Shown piece after piece: positions 51,750 through 62,284 of a DNA stretch of 64,000 nt. Source of the stretch: Acidimicrobiales bacterium. Lineage in GTDB: Bacteria; Actinomycetota; Acidimicrobiia; Acidimicrobiales; Bog-793. Position numbers and translations under genes: made by a program. Under the pieces are notes generated by a model. That model was not told the DNA's origin. It saw only the letters and a list, made by a program, of their open reading frames with translations, and searched no databases. The stretch is taken from assembly GCA_035533595.1 (NCBI GenBank), contig DATLTN010000038.1, forward strand, positions 1-64,000, in the 5' to 3' direction. The number at the start of each line of letters is the position of its first letter. Position 1 is the stretch's first letter.

Positions 51750-52539
51750 GCGCCTCCCCTTCGGGGAAGAGCTCGCCCGCGAGGACGACGACGGCCTCCC
51801 CCCGGAGCAGCACCCGCTCGCCGCGCACCGCGACGCGCACCGTCCCGCCGCGCGCCGAGAGCTGACGGCCGACGAGCTCCTCGCGGCCGAGGCGCGCCGC
51901 CCAGTAGGGGCCGAGAGTGCAGTGCGCCGAGCCGGTCACCGGGTCCTCGTCGACCCCGACCGCCGGCGCGAAGTAGCGGGAGACGAAGTCACAGCCATCC
52001 GGTCCGCCCGCCGAAGTGACAAGGACGCCGCGCGTCGGGAGGGCGCGCAGCGCGGCGAGGTCGGGCGCGAGCGCCGCGACCTGTGCCGGCGAGCCGAGCT
52101 CCACCAGCCAGTTGTCGGCGGACTCGTGGACCACGACGGGCTCGGCGCCGAGCGCGTCGGTGAGGGCGGGCGGGGTGGCGAGGGGGGCCGTGGGGCGGGC
52201 CGGGAAGTCGAGCTCCGCGCCGCCTCCGTGCGGGGTGGCGCCGAGGAGGCCGGAGCGGGTCGAGAAGCCGAGCGGCCCCTTCGCGAGGCCGCTCCTCCAG
52301 AGCACGACCGCGGCCGAGAGGGTGGCGTGGCCACAGAGATCGACCTCGACCACGGGAGTGAACCAGCGGAGCGCCATCACTCCCGCGGCGGGGAGGAGGA
52401 AGGCCGTCTCGGAGCAGCCCATCTCCGCGGCGATCGCCTGCAACAGCGTGTCGTCCTCTCCCCCCTCGAGGAGGCAGACGCCCGCCGGGTTGCCGGAGAA
52501 GGCGTGGTCGGTGAAGGCGTCGACCTGGAAGATCCGCAA
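51721..52539 (-). CDS. PhzF family isomerase-like protein
   Basis: The 272-residue protein has the PhzF hallmarks: VDAFTDHAFSGNPAGVCLLE, MGCSETAFLLP with the catalytic glutamate, RWFTPVVEVDLCGHATL and DEDPVTGSAHCTLGPYWA. The fold resembles diaminopimelate epimerase. No phenazine cluster surrounds it, so its substrate is unknown. It seems to begin at TTG without an SD, seven bases after the stop of the VOC gene, suggesting translational coupling. Confidence 0.92.
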   Translation of the reverse strand: MRIFQVDAFTDHAFSGNPAGVCLLEGGEDDTLLQAIAAEMGCSETAFLLPAAGVMALRWFTPVVEVDLCGHATLSAAVVLWRSGLAKGPLGFSTRSGLLGATPHGGGAELDFPARPTAPLATPPALTDALGAEPVVVHESADNWLVELGSPAQVAALAPDLAALRALPTRGVLVTSAGGPDGCDFVSRYFAPAVGVDEDPVTGSAHCTLGPYWAARLGREELVGRQLSARGGTVRVAVRGERVLLRGEAVVVLAGELFPEGEALSSGGARGS

Positions 52540-52546
52540 CGGGCGC

Positions 52547-52930
52547 TCAGTCGTAGTAGCGGAGCTCGACCCGGTTGCCGTCGGGATCCCGGACGTAGAG
52601 CGAGTCGCCCCGCCCGCGCGCGCCGTAACGGTTGCCGGGCGGCCCGGCGACGTCGAAGCTCCCCGAGGCGGCGAGCGCCTCTAGGTCGGTCGGCTCGATG
52701 ATGAGGCAGAAGTGGTCGATGTTCTCGCCCGGCCGCTCGCCGGGGGCGAGGTCGAGGATCGTATCGGGGCCCACCCTCACCGAGGGGAAGCGGCACTCCC
52801 CCGCCCGCCACTCCTCGAGGCGCACAGGCTCCATGCCGAGGAGGTCGCAGTAGAAGGCGAGCGAGGCCTCGGGGTCGGCGACGTTGATCACGATGTGGTC
52901 GAAGCCGACGACGCGCGCCGTGCTTGGCAT
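52547..52930 (-). CDS. VOC-family (glyoxalase/bleomycin resistance) protein
   Basis: The 127-residue protein has VVGFDHIVINVADPEASLAF at the start, GENIDHFCLIIE in the middle and SLYVRDPDGNRVELRYY at the end, the two beta-alpha-beta-beta-beta halves of the vicinal oxygen chelate fold. The metal ligands His and Glu are at the expected spots. GGGAGG precedes the ATG by five or six bases. Substrate unknown. First of a pair with the PhzF-like gene. Confidence 0.92.
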   Translation of the reverse strand: MPSTARVVGFDHIVINVADPEASLAFYCDLLGMEPVRLEEWRAGECRFPSVRVGPDTILDLAPGERPGENIDHFCLIIEPTDLEALAASGSFDVAGPPGNRYGARGRGDSLYVRDPDGNRVELRYYD

Positions 52931-52949
52931 GGTCCTCCCTCTCCGCGCC

Positions 52950-53246
52950 CTAGGAGGGCGGCACGCCCTCGACGAGGACCATCTGGAGTTCGGCGGCACC
53001 GGCACGTGCCGCGCGCGCCGCCCGGTAGCTCTCGGACTCGTACCAGCGGCGGGCGGTGTCGACGTCCGCGAACTCCAGCACGACGACGCGCGGGGGCGCC
53101 CAGTCGCCTTCGAGGGTCTCCGTCGCGCCACCGCGCGCGAGGTAGCGGCCTCCGGCCTCGGCGATCGACTGCTCGGCGAGGGCGGCGTAGGCCTTGTAGC
53201 GCTCGGGGTCGCTCACCCGCGACTCGACGACCACGTAGGCGGCCAT
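52950..53246 (-). CDS. DUF1330 family protein
   Basis: The 98-residue ferredoxin-like protein has AAYVVVESRVSDPERYKAYAAL, GGRYLARGG and VVLEFADVDTARRWYESESY, diagnostic of DUF1330. Members are small dimeric proteins of unknown biochemical role. ATG at 53246 begins MAAYVVV. It follows the small membrane-protein gene by 13 bases. Confidence 0.92.
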   Translation of the reverse strand: MAAYVVVESRVSDPERYKAYAALAEQSIAEAGGRYLARGGATETLEGDWAPPRVVVLEFADVDTARRWYESESYRAARAARAGAAELQMVLVEGVPPS

Positions 53247-53259
53247 CAGCTGGCGCGGG

Positions 53260-53502
53260 TCACGCCGCGGGGCGCCTGGCGTTCGAGTAGGCCCAGCCGC
53301 CGACCGCGAGCAGGACGATCGCCACCACCACGGCCGCGATGCCCCGCCGGTTGCGGTGGCCGTTGATGTGGGCCACCCGTCCCGGAAGGAAGGAGGGAAG
53401 TGAGTGGGCGGGGAGCGCGAAGTAAAGGATCGCGACGATGATGGCGATGGCGCCGAGCACGAAGAGCACTGCTGCGGCGATACGCAACTGGTTCTGAGGC
53501 AT
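53260..53502 (-). CDS. Small two-helix membrane protein
   Basis: The 80-residue protein has two membrane helices (about 6-26 and 52-70) joined by a loop rich in His and Arg (GHRNRRG). This N-terminal-helix/basic-loop architecture is common in Actinobacteria, with no known role. TATGGT lies five bases ahead of the GGGAG-ATG start, so it may be leaderless. Confidence 0.7.
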   Translation of the reverse strand: MPQNQLRIAAAVLFVLGAIAIIVAILYFALPAHSLPSFLPGRVAHINGHRNRRGIAAVVVAIVLLAVGGWAYSNARRPAA

Positions 53503-53556
53503 CTCCCACCATAACCCCGCGCCCCCCGGCGAGCCGGGTTGGACGCGCGGGGGCCG

Positions 53557-54306
53557 TCAGTACAGCAGGCCTCCCCCGTCACAGACCATCGACTGGCCGG
53601 TGATCAGGCGGGCGTCGTCGGAGGCGAGGAAGGCGACGATCGGGGCGAAGTCCGCAGGGCGCACGAACTCCTTCAGGATCTGCAGGCGCATCGTCGACTC
53701 GAACATCTCCGGCCCGGAATGGGCCTCGGTGCCCGGGGTGGCGACCTGTGAGGGCATCACCGCGTTCACGGTGATGCCGTGCTCGCCGAGCTCGCGGGCG
53801 AGCACCCGCGTGAGGCCGAAGACGCCGCCCTTGCTCGCCACGTAGGCGAGCTGGCCGGGGCTTCCGGTGAAGAAGGTGCGCGAGGCGACGTTCACGATGC
53901 GGCCGCGGTGCTCGCTCTCTTTCAGATAGGGGAAGCAGGCCTGCGCGAGGTGGAGGTAGCCGACCACGTTGGTCTCGTAGTAGCGGAGCATCTCCTCCTT
54001 GTCGACCTCGAGGAAGGGGCGCCGCCCCGAGAGCAGGCCGGCGTTGTTCACGAGGATGTCCACGCCACCGAAGGACGACGCCACCTCGTCCACCACGCTG
54101 CCGACGCCGGCGCGGTCGGTGACGTCGCAGTGCCAGGCACGCGCCCCGCCGCCGATCTTCTCGGCCGCGGGAGCGGCGTCCTTCACGTCGAGGAGCGCGA
54201 CGGTGGCGCCCTCCGCAGCGAGGCGCTCTGCGATCGCCTCACCGAGGCCTCCGGCCGCCCCCGTCACGATCGCCTTCCGCCCCACGAGCCGCGTTGGGAC
54301 CTCCAC
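53557..54306 (-). CDS. Short-chain dehydrogenase/reductase
   Basis: The roughly 250-residue SDR has TGAAGGLGEAIAERLAAEG (cofactor loop), NNAGLLSG, the catalytic tetrad N-S-Y-K with VNVASRTFFT and YVASKGGVFGLTR, and the C-terminal ITGQSMVCDGGG. It is a classical NAD(P)-dependent oxidoreductase whose substrate cannot be read. GTG at 54306 has AAGGAGG six bases upstream; the ATG two codons earlier touches the SD, so GTG is preferred. Confidence 0.92.
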   Translation of the reverse strand: MEVPTRLVGRKAIVTGAAGGLGEAIAERLAAEGATVALLDVKDAAPAAEKIGGGARAWHCDVTDRAGVGSVVDEVASSFGGVDILVNNAGLLSGRRPFLEVDKEEMLRYYETNVVGYLHLAQACFPYLKESEHRGRIVNVASRTFFTGSPGQLAYVASKGGVFGLTRVLARELGEHGITVNAVMPSQVATPGTEAHSGPEMFESTMRLQILKEFVRPADFAPIVAFLASDDARLITGQSMVCDGGGLLY

Positions 54307-54316
54307 GTACATCCTC

Positions 54317-54354
54317 CTTGTCCGGGCGCTGCGAGCTTGTCCGGGCGCTGCGAG
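54317..54354. repeat. 19-bp direct repeat, two copies
   Basis: Two head-to-tail exact copies (54317-54335 and 54336-54354) of CTTGTCCGGGCGCTGCGAG occupy the SDR leader just upstream of its SD. Probably slippage; effect unknown. Confidence 0.85.
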
Positions 54355-54424
54355 CGCCGGGACACACTAACGGTGGCGCGCGCGGGGGCCGGGCCCGCGC
54401 CGCGGACGGCACGGCGCGGCGCGG

Positions 54425-54430
54425 TACCCT
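54425..54430 (+). promoter_or_regulatory. Leaderless -10 element for the amidase gene
   Basis: TACCCT is six bases before the GTG at 54437, with no SD and no evident -35. Confidence 0.45.
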
Positions 54431-54436
54431 CCGGCG

Positions 54437-55567
54437 GTGACGAGCGATGCGACCTTCATCACCCGCCTCGAGAGCGAAGGGACCGGCCCGACGCTCGCCG
54501 TGAAGGACCTGATCGACGTGGCCGGCGTGCCCACGACGGCGGGCTCGTACGCCGTGGCCGAGCGGGCGCGTCCCGCCGAGAGCGACGCGCCCCTGTTGGC
54601 CGGGGCGCGCGCCGCGGGGGCCCGCATCGTCGGCAAGGCCAACCTCCACGAGCTCGCCTTCGGCGCCGCCGGGGTGAATGAGCACTACGGGACGCCGGTG
54701 AACCCCTTCGACGCGACACGCGTCCCGGGCGGCTCCTCCTCCGGTTCGGCGGTCGCCGTGACGAGCGGCGAGGCGAGGATCGCCCTCGGTTCGGACACCG
54801 GCGGCTCGATCCGCGTCCCCGCCGCCTTTTGTGGGATCGCCGGGCTGAAGACGACCTGGGGGAGGGTGCCGCTGACGGGCGTCTGGCCGCTCGCGCCGAG
54901 CCTCGACACCGTCGGCCCGATGGCAGCCGACGTGGGCGCGGTGAGCGAGGGGATGACCCTCCTCGAGCCCTCCTTCCGCCCCGCGCCCCACCCGGCGCGC
55001 CGCCTCGGCAGGGTCCGCCCCGACGGCGTACCCGTCGACCCGCTGATCGACGGCGCGCTCGACGAGCTCCTCGCCCGCTGCGGCCTCGAGGTGGTGGAGA
55101 TCGCCATCCCGACCTGGTCCGACGCCTACCGCGCGGGGGTGGACCTGCTCGTGACCGAGGCGGTGGTGGCCAATGCCGCCCTCCTCGAGGACCCCGAGCG
55201 GGCCGCCAAGCTCTCGGCCGCCGTGCGCGACCGCCTCGCTTCGGCGGCGCGCGTCGACGAGGGCCGCCGACAAGCGGCGAGGGTCGGCCGCGAGCGCTTC
55301 CTCGCCGAGCTCGCGCCCCTCTTCGCGGAGGTGGAGCTGCTCGCCCTCCCCTCGGTGGGATTCTTCCCCCCGCCCCTCGACGAGGCCTACCAGCACAACT
55401 ACACGTTGCTCACGATGCCGGTGAACCTGGCCGGCCTCCCGGCGCTCTCGCTCCCCGTCGCGACGCCGGGGCCCTTCCCGGCGAGCCTGCAGCTCGTCGG
55501 CCCGGCGGGCGGCGAGGAGCTGCTCGTCGCCACCGGCCTCCAGATCGAAGCGGCCGCAGCGCGCTGA
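54437..55567 (+). CDS. Amidase-signature family hydrolase
   Basis: The 376-residue enzyme has the Ser-cisSer-Lys triad: Lys23 in LAVKDLIDVAG, then the serine-rich block VPGGSSSGSAVAVTSG and GSDTGGSIRVPAAFCG near residue 122. Family members cleave amides such as indoleacetamide, urethanes or misacylated Glu-tRNA; there is no GatB/GatC partner here and the protein is shorter than GatA, so a small-molecule amidase is likely. GTG start, leaderless. Next gene begins 58 bases on. Confidence 0.92.
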   Translation: MTSDATFITRLESEGTGPTLAVKDLIDVAGVPTTAGSYAVAERARPAESDAPLLAGARAAGARIVGKANLHELAFGAAGVNEHYGTPVNPFDATRVPGGSSSGSAVAVTSGEARIALGSDTGGSIRVPAAFCGIAGLKTTWGRVPLTGVWPLAPSLDTVGPMAADVGAVSEGMTLLEPSFRPAPHPARRLGRVRPDGVPVDPLIDGALDELLARCGLEVVEIAIPTWSDAYRAGVDLLVTEAVVANAALLEDPERAAKLSAAVRDRLASAARVDEGRRQAARVGRERFLAELAPLFAEVELLALPSVGFFPPPLDEAYQHNYTLLTMPVNLAGLPALSLPVATPGPFPASLQLVGPAGGEELLVATGLQIEAAAAR

Positions 55568-55613
55568 CCGGCGGGCGCGCGGACGGTGCGCAAGGGCAAA
55601 AGGGCCGCTCACC

Positions 55614-55619
55614 TATGCT
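55614..55619 (+). promoter_or_regulatory. Leaderless -10 element for the response-regulator cluster
   Basis: TATGCT lies six bases before the GTG at 55626. It could drive the whole 55626-59198 cluster, whose genes overlap. Confidence 0.5.
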
Positions 55620-55625
55620 GCGCGG

Positions 55626-55991
55626 GTGGCCACCGCACTCGTCGTCGAGGACGACGGCGACCTCCTCGCGCTCCTCGGCAAGCACCTCGAGCGCCTCGGC
55701 TGCGTGCCGACGCTCGTGAAGACCGGGCGTGCCGGTCTCGACGCGATCGCGAAGGCTCCGCCCGACCTCGCGATCGTCGACATCCTCCTCCCCGACATGG
55801 ACGGCCACGAGGTCATCCAGGCGCTGCGCGCCCTCGAGGACCACCACTGCAAGATCGTGACGACGTCGGTCCTCGACCCCCAGGACATCGGCGAGGACAG
55901 TGACGCCGTCCTCCCCAAGCCCTTCGGCCGCACCGACGTCGACCGCGTCCTCCTCCCCCTGCTCGCGGAGCTGCGGACGAGCGGACCGTGA
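55626..55991 (+). CDS. Single-domain response regulator
   Basis: The 121-residue receiver domain has the acidic pair VVEDDGD, phospho-acceptor Asp52 in AIVDILLPDMDGHE, a T/S position (VTTSVLD) and the conserved lysine in VLPKPFG. No output domain follows, so it may shuttle phosphate or bind a partner. Its stop overlaps the next regulator. Confidence 0.93.
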   Translation: MATALVVEDDGDLLALLGKHLERLGCVPTLVKTGRAGLDAIAKAPPDLAIVDILLPDMDGHEVIQALRALEDHHCKIVTTSVLDPQDIGEDSDAVLPKPFGRTDVDRVLLPLLAELRTSGP

Positions 55992-56358
55992 CCCGCATCC
56001 TCGTCGCCGACGACGACCGCGACATCCGCGAGCTCGTCGTCGCGAAGCTCGAGCTCTCCGGCTATGAGGTCGTCGCCTTTGCGAACGGCGAGGCGGTGCT
56101 CGACGCGCTGCGCGGCGGGGGGATCGACCTCGTCCTACTCGACGCCTCGATGCCCGGCCGCGGCGGTGTCGAGGTGTGCGCCGCGGTGCGGCACGACCCG
56201 CAATTCGCCTCCCTGCCGGTCATCCTGCTCTCGGCACGCGCCGAGGAGAGCGACGTCGAGGTCGGCCTCGCCGCAGGAGCGACCGACTACGTCGTGAAGC
56301 CCTTCAGTCCGCGCGGCCTCCTGGAACGCGTCGAGGAGGCGCTGCAGGGCGCAGCACG

Positions 56359-56362
<4 letters not shown>
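55988..56362 (+). CDS. Single-domain response regulator (second copy)
   Basis: The 124-residue receiver has VADDDRDIR, Asp52 in LVLLDASMPGRGG, Ser in VILLSARAEES and Lys in YVVKPFS. It is a true receiver and not a duplicate of its neighbour; the sequences differ widely. GTG start inside the previous stop, and its own stop overlaps the kinase GTG. Confidence 0.93.
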
Positions 56363-58490
<2,128 letters not shown>

Positions 58491-58494
<4 letters not shown>

Positions 58495-59198
58495 CCGAGA
58501 GCCGCAGCGCCGTCGTCGTCGAGGACGATCCGGACATCCGCCAGCTGCTCGTCACCGTCCTCGAGCAGGCCGGCTTCACGGTCAGCGAGACGGCCTCGGG
58601 CGCGGCGGGGATCGCGAAGGCGCGGGAGATGCAGCCCGACCTCGTCACGCTCGACCTCTCCCTCCCGGACATCGACGGGATCGAGGTCTGCCGGGAGCTG
58701 CGCGCCTTCACCGACGCCTACGTCGTGATCATCACGGCCCGCGGGGAGGAGGTCGACCGCCTGATCGGCCTCGAGGTCGGCGCGGACGACTACCTCACCA
58801 AGCCCTTCTCGCCACGCGAGCTGCGGGCGCGGGTGGCAGCGATGTTCCGCCGCCCCCGCGCCAAGAAGGCGAACCCGGCCGCCGAGGGCGCGGAGGCGGC
58901 GATGCGCTTCGGCGAGCTCGAGGTCGACACCGAGTCCCGCGAGGTGCACGTCGCCGGCGAGCCGCTCGAGCTCACCAAGCTCGAGTTCGACCTCCTCGCC
59001 ACGCTCCTCAGCAACCCACGGCGAGTCTGGCCCCGCGACGTGCTGCTCGAGCAGGTCTGGCAGACCGACTGGCTCGGCGACGGCCACGTGGTCGACGTGC
59101 ACATGGCCAACCTGCGGCGCAAGCTCGGCGACTCGGCGCAGAACGGCCGCTACATCCGCACCGTGCGCGGCGTCGGCTACCGCCTCGGCCCCGGCTGA
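58491..59198 (+). CDS. OmpR-family response regulator transcription factor
   Basis: The 235-residue protein has a receiver domain (EDDPDIRQ, Asp55 in LVTLDLSLPDIDG, Lys in YLTKPFSPRELR) and a winged-helix DNA-binding domain (ELTKLEFDLLATLLSNPRRV, VVDVHMANLRRKLGD, IRTVRGVGYRLG). GTG overlaps the kinase stop. Likely the direct output of the adjacent kinase; target promoters are not evident. Confidence 0.96.
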
Positions 59199-59229
59199 CT
59201 CCGCCGATGACGGGGGTGCGGGGGCCGGG

Positions 59230-59649
59230 CTACGAGGCGGCCTCGAGCGCCTCCAGGTAGTAGCCGAGCTCGGCGCGGGTGGCCGAGGCCTCGCGGTGCA
59301 GCGCCCGCACCTCGGTGGCCTCCGGCAGCCTGCCCGCACGTGCCGCGTCGACGATCTCCGCGACGCACTGCGCGAGGCGGTGGGCGCCGGCCATCGAAGC
59401 GGCCGCGGCGATGCTCTCGGTCTGGTCGACGAGCGCCCCCGGCTCTCCGAAGGCGCCGATCGCGGCCACCCGGCCGGGGAGGAGCTCGACGAAGCTGCGG
59501 AGGAAACGGGCCACCGCCGAGCGGTCGCCAAGCTCCTCGGCGAGCTGGTCGATCACGCCGACGTCGAGGAGGGGTAGTGGCGCAGGGACGACAGCCCGGG
59601 AGCAGAGGGTGTCCGTGTCCGGGGGCCCCGTCGTGCGGCCCCCGGACAC
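59230..59649 (-). CDS. HPt-like domain protein lacking the phosphorylatable histidine
   Basis: The roughly 139-residue protein has a four-helix HPt-like pattern: LAEELGDRSAVARFLRSFVE, then the region where HPt proteins have AHxLKG reads ESIAAAASMAGAHRLA, so the His position appears to be Glu and the Lys Ala, followed by CVAEIVDAARAG. It stands opposite the two-component cluster. It may be a phosphorelay decoy or a structural adaptor. The start is unclear (GTG 59649 or 59676). Confidence 0.6.
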   Translation of the reverse strand: MSGGRTTGPPDTDTLCSRAVVPAPLPLLDVGVIDQLAEELGDRSAVARFLRSFVELLPGRVAAIGAFGEPGALVDQTESIAAAASMAGAHRLAQCVAEIVDAARAGRLPEATEVRALHREASATRAELGYYLEALEAAS

Positions 59650-59814
59650 GGCAGCGTGACCTTCCTGTCCTCGCACCCTTGCAGTGTGCACGGGGCACCT
59701 CAACGCCGCGGGGGCGCTGGCCTCAGGTCTCCCTCAAGATCGCGTCAAGCTGTCGCGGCCGCGGCGCGCGAAGATGCCCCGTCGGCCGCTCGGCGGCCGG
59801 AGGGGAGCGAGGCG

Positions 59815-60804
59815 ATGGCCATCACGACGACGGACATCCGCTACCCGGCGATCAGCCCGAAGGCCTACGAGCACCCGGCGGACCGCGCCGCGACCGCGGC
59901 GCTCGGCTCGATCCCCCTCCTCGACCGGGTGCTGAAGCGCCTCTCCGAGCTGCGCATCGAGCGCGCCTTCCAGCAGCTGCTCCTCGCCGACGCCGTCGAG
60001 CTCTCCGAGCGGCAGCTCCCCGCCGTCTACGCCGCGCACGTCGGTGTCGCGCGCGCCCTCGACCTCCCCGCGGTGCCGGGGCTCTACCTCGCGGCGGCAC
60101 CCGGCGTCACGAACGCGGCGACCGTCGGCTCCTCGAAGCCGGTGGTGATCATCACCTCGGGCATAGCCAACCTGCCCGACGACGCCCGGCGGACCGTCCT
60201 CGCGCACGAGGCGGGGCACGTCCTCTCGGACCACGTCCACTACGGGACGGTGCTGCAGATCCTGCAGCGGCTGTTGGCGAGCGGCCTCGCGCCCGTCGCC
60301 CGGCTGCCGCTCCAGGCCGTCGCGCTCGTCCTCCTCGAGTGGTACCGCTGCGCCGAGCTCTCCGGCGACCGCGCCGCGACCCTGGTGAACGAGGACCCGA
60401 TGGTCAGCTGCCGGCTGCTGATGAACCTCGCCGGCGGCTCGGTCGAGGGCCTCGACGTGAACGCTTTCATTGCCCAGGCGGAGGCCTTCGCTGAGACCGA
60501 GGACCTCTTCGCCCGCCCCGGGCGGTGGCTCACCGAGCTCACCCGCACCCACCCGTTCACGGTACGGCGCGTCGCCGAGCTCACCCGCTGGGTCCGCGAG
60601 GGCGACTACGACCGCATCCGCGACGGGAGCTACCTCCGCCGCGGCGAGGAGCCGCCACCCTCCGAGCAGATGAAGGCGGCGACCGAGCACTACCGCCAGC
60701 GCTTCACCGAGATCGTCGACCGCGTCGCCGGCGGCGTGCAACGCCTCGCCGGCCAGGTCTCGCAGTGGTTGCGCGGTGAGGGTGGCGACGGCGATCTCGG
60801 CTGA
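59815..60804 (+). CDS. M48-family metallopeptidase-like protein
   Basis: The 329-residue protein has the zinc motif VLAHEAGHVLSDHV at about residues 128-141 and the third-ligand region CAELSGDRAAT at about 181-191. The hydrophobic segment between them (LLASGLAPVARLPLQAVALV) may be one or two short helices. Catalytic residues look intact. The HEAGH-ELSGDRA pair suits M48-type (HtpX-like) enzymes. GGAGGGGAG precedes ATG. It is 54 bases upstream of the toxin-like gene and may process that protein (inference). Confidence 0.85.
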   Translation: MAITTTDIRYPAISPKAYEHPADRAATAALGSIPLLDRVLKRLSELRIERAFQQLLLADAVELSERQLPAVYAAHVGVARALDLPAVPGLYLAAAPGVTNAATVGSSKPVVIITSGIANLPDDARRTVLAHEAGHVLSDHVHYGTVLQILQRLLASGLAPVARLPLQAVALVLLEWYRCAELSGDRAATLVNEDPMVSCRLLMNLAGGSVEGLDVNAFIAQAEAFAETEDLFARPGRWLTELTRTHPFTVRRVAELTRWVREGDYDRIRDGSYLRRGEEPPPSEQMKAATEHYRQRFTEIVDRVAGGVQRLAGQVSQWLRGEGGDGDLG

Positions 60805-60845
60805 AGGAACCTCATCTGCCGGGCCGCCGTCGGCCCCGGCGGCAG

Positions 60846-60851
60846 TAGCCT
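60846..60851 (+). promoter_or_regulatory. Leaderless -10 element for the toxin-like gene
   Basis: TAGCCT is seven bases before the GTG at 60859, so this gene has a promoter of its own despite the short gap after the peptidase gene. Confidence 0.45.
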
Positions 60852-60858
60852 CCCCTGG

Positions 60859-62283
60859 GTGACCAAGACCTACGCCCCCCGCCGGCAGCGCCCGAATGGG
60901 CCGACCGCCCGGGCGGCGGCACCGGTGCAGCGGGAGGACGACCTCGCCAACTTGGTCGGCCGCACCGAGCACCACGGTGGCCCACGGGAGGTCCTCGCGC
61001 TCCAGCAGACCGCCGGCAACGGCGCGGTGCAGCGGCTGCTCGCCTCGAGCACGACGGTGCAGCGAGACGACCTCGAGGAGCGCCTGGCGCGGCGTGCGGC
61101 GGGGGTCTTCTCCGGCAAGTCGGCGGTGGTCGCCGGAGTCGGTGGCGCAGGAGCGGCGATCGCCGCGCCGGGCGCGGCGATCGGTGGCGCACAGGGACTC
61201 GGCGACGTGATGTCGGGCGGTGCGAGCACGAGCCTCGGCTCGACGACTGCGGTCAGCGAAGCGGGCGGCGCCTTCGGCGCGGCGACCGGGGGCCTCGGCA
61301 CGATCGCCGGTGCCGGCCTCATCGGCTACGGCCTCTACAAGCGCCACAAGGCCGGGAAAGACAAGGCGATGCGCCGACTCGGCGCGCGCACCGCCCGCGG
61401 TGGCGGCTGGCTGCTCGCCGGCGGGGCGGCGGGAACGGCGCTCGGGGGCCTCGAGATCGCGGCGAAGACCGGCGCGGCGGGGGCGGCGCTCGCGCCCGCG
61501 GCCTTCGGCCTCATGGTCGCGGGCGGGGCGATCACCGCCGGCAAGGGGCTGTGGAAGCTCGGGAAGTCGCTGAAGCGGCTGAGCGACCTCGGCGACGTCT
61601 CCCCGACGACCGAAGAGGGCCGCATGTGGCTCGCCAAGGCGAAGGACCGCGCGAAGACCAAGGCGGGGGTCGCCGGCTTCAAGACCGTCCTTGGCGGCCT
61701 TGGCATCGCCGCCGGCGCGCTGCTGCTCGCGAGCAACCCGATCGGCTGGGCGATCGGAATCGGCGCCGCCCTCATCGGCGGCATCGCCGCCCTCGCGAGC
61801 ATGCGCAACAAGGCCAAGCAGGTCGGCCAGGACGCCGAGAACAAGAAGGGCATCTCCGACGCGCAGAAGAAGGAGATCGCCGAGGCGAGGAAGAAGCCCG
61901 AGGCGAAGCTGCAGGCGGCGAAGAACCCGGCCGAGAAGAAGAAGGCCCAGGAGGAGCTGGCCAAGGCGACGGCCGCAGCGCACAGCAACCTGCAGGTCGG
62001 GATGGCGATGCGCTCTGCGGCGCTCGCGAGCGAGAACGCCGAGGCCGCCGGAGAAGCGGCGAGGCTCGGCCGCAGGCAGGGTGAGACCGAGGCCCCCTTC
62101 CGCAGGGGCACCAACGCCTTCCGGCTCAGCAACCGCGACACGAGCGTCCCGACGATGAAGGACTTCCAGGCCTTCGACGCCCTGCAGGTCGCGTCGGGAA
62201 TGAACATCAGCGCCGAGGAGCTGCGCTCGGCGAGCGGTGCCAAGCTCGTCCAGGAGAAGCTCGCGGCCGCCGACGCCTCCTGA
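60859..62283 (+). CDS. Gly/Ala-rich putative membrane-acting protein with injection-system cargo motif
   Basis: The 474-residue protein carries LALQQTAGNGAVQRLLA at residues 46-62, the ALQxxxGNxAVxRLL motif seen at the N-termini of many actinobacterial proteins linked to extracellular contractile injection systems. Then come three Gly/Ala-rich hydrophobic blocks (about 90-165, 178-232 and 270-315), a Lys/Glu/Ala coiled coil (about 318-395) and a polar end. No enzyme motif is seen. Pore formation is conceivable. No sheath, tube or baseplate gene lies in this window. It is one base from the next gene's GTG. Confidence 0.7.
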   Translation: MTKTYAPRRQRPNGPTARAAAPVQREDDLANLVGRTEHHGGPREVLALQQTAGNGAVQRLLASSTTVQRDDLEERLARRAAGVFSGKSAVVAGVGGAGAAIAAPGAAIGGAQGLGDVMSGGASTSLGSTTAVSEAGGAFGAATGGLGTIAGAGLIGYGLYKRHKAGKDKAMRRLGARTARGGGWLLAGGAAGTALGGLEIAAKTGAAGAALAPAAFGLMVAGGAITAGKGLWKLGKSLKRLSDLGDVSPTTEEGRMWLAKAKDRAKTKAGVAGFKTVLGGLGIAAGALLLASNPIGWAIGIGAALIGGIAALASMRNKAKQVGQDAENKKGISDAQKKEIAEARKKPEAKLQAAKNPAEKKKAQEELAKATAAAHSNLQVGMAMRSAALASENAEAAGEAARLGRRQGETEAPFRRGTNAFRLSNRDTSVPTMKDFQAFDALQVASGMNISAEELRSASGAKLVQEKLAAADAS

Positions 62284-62284
62284 G

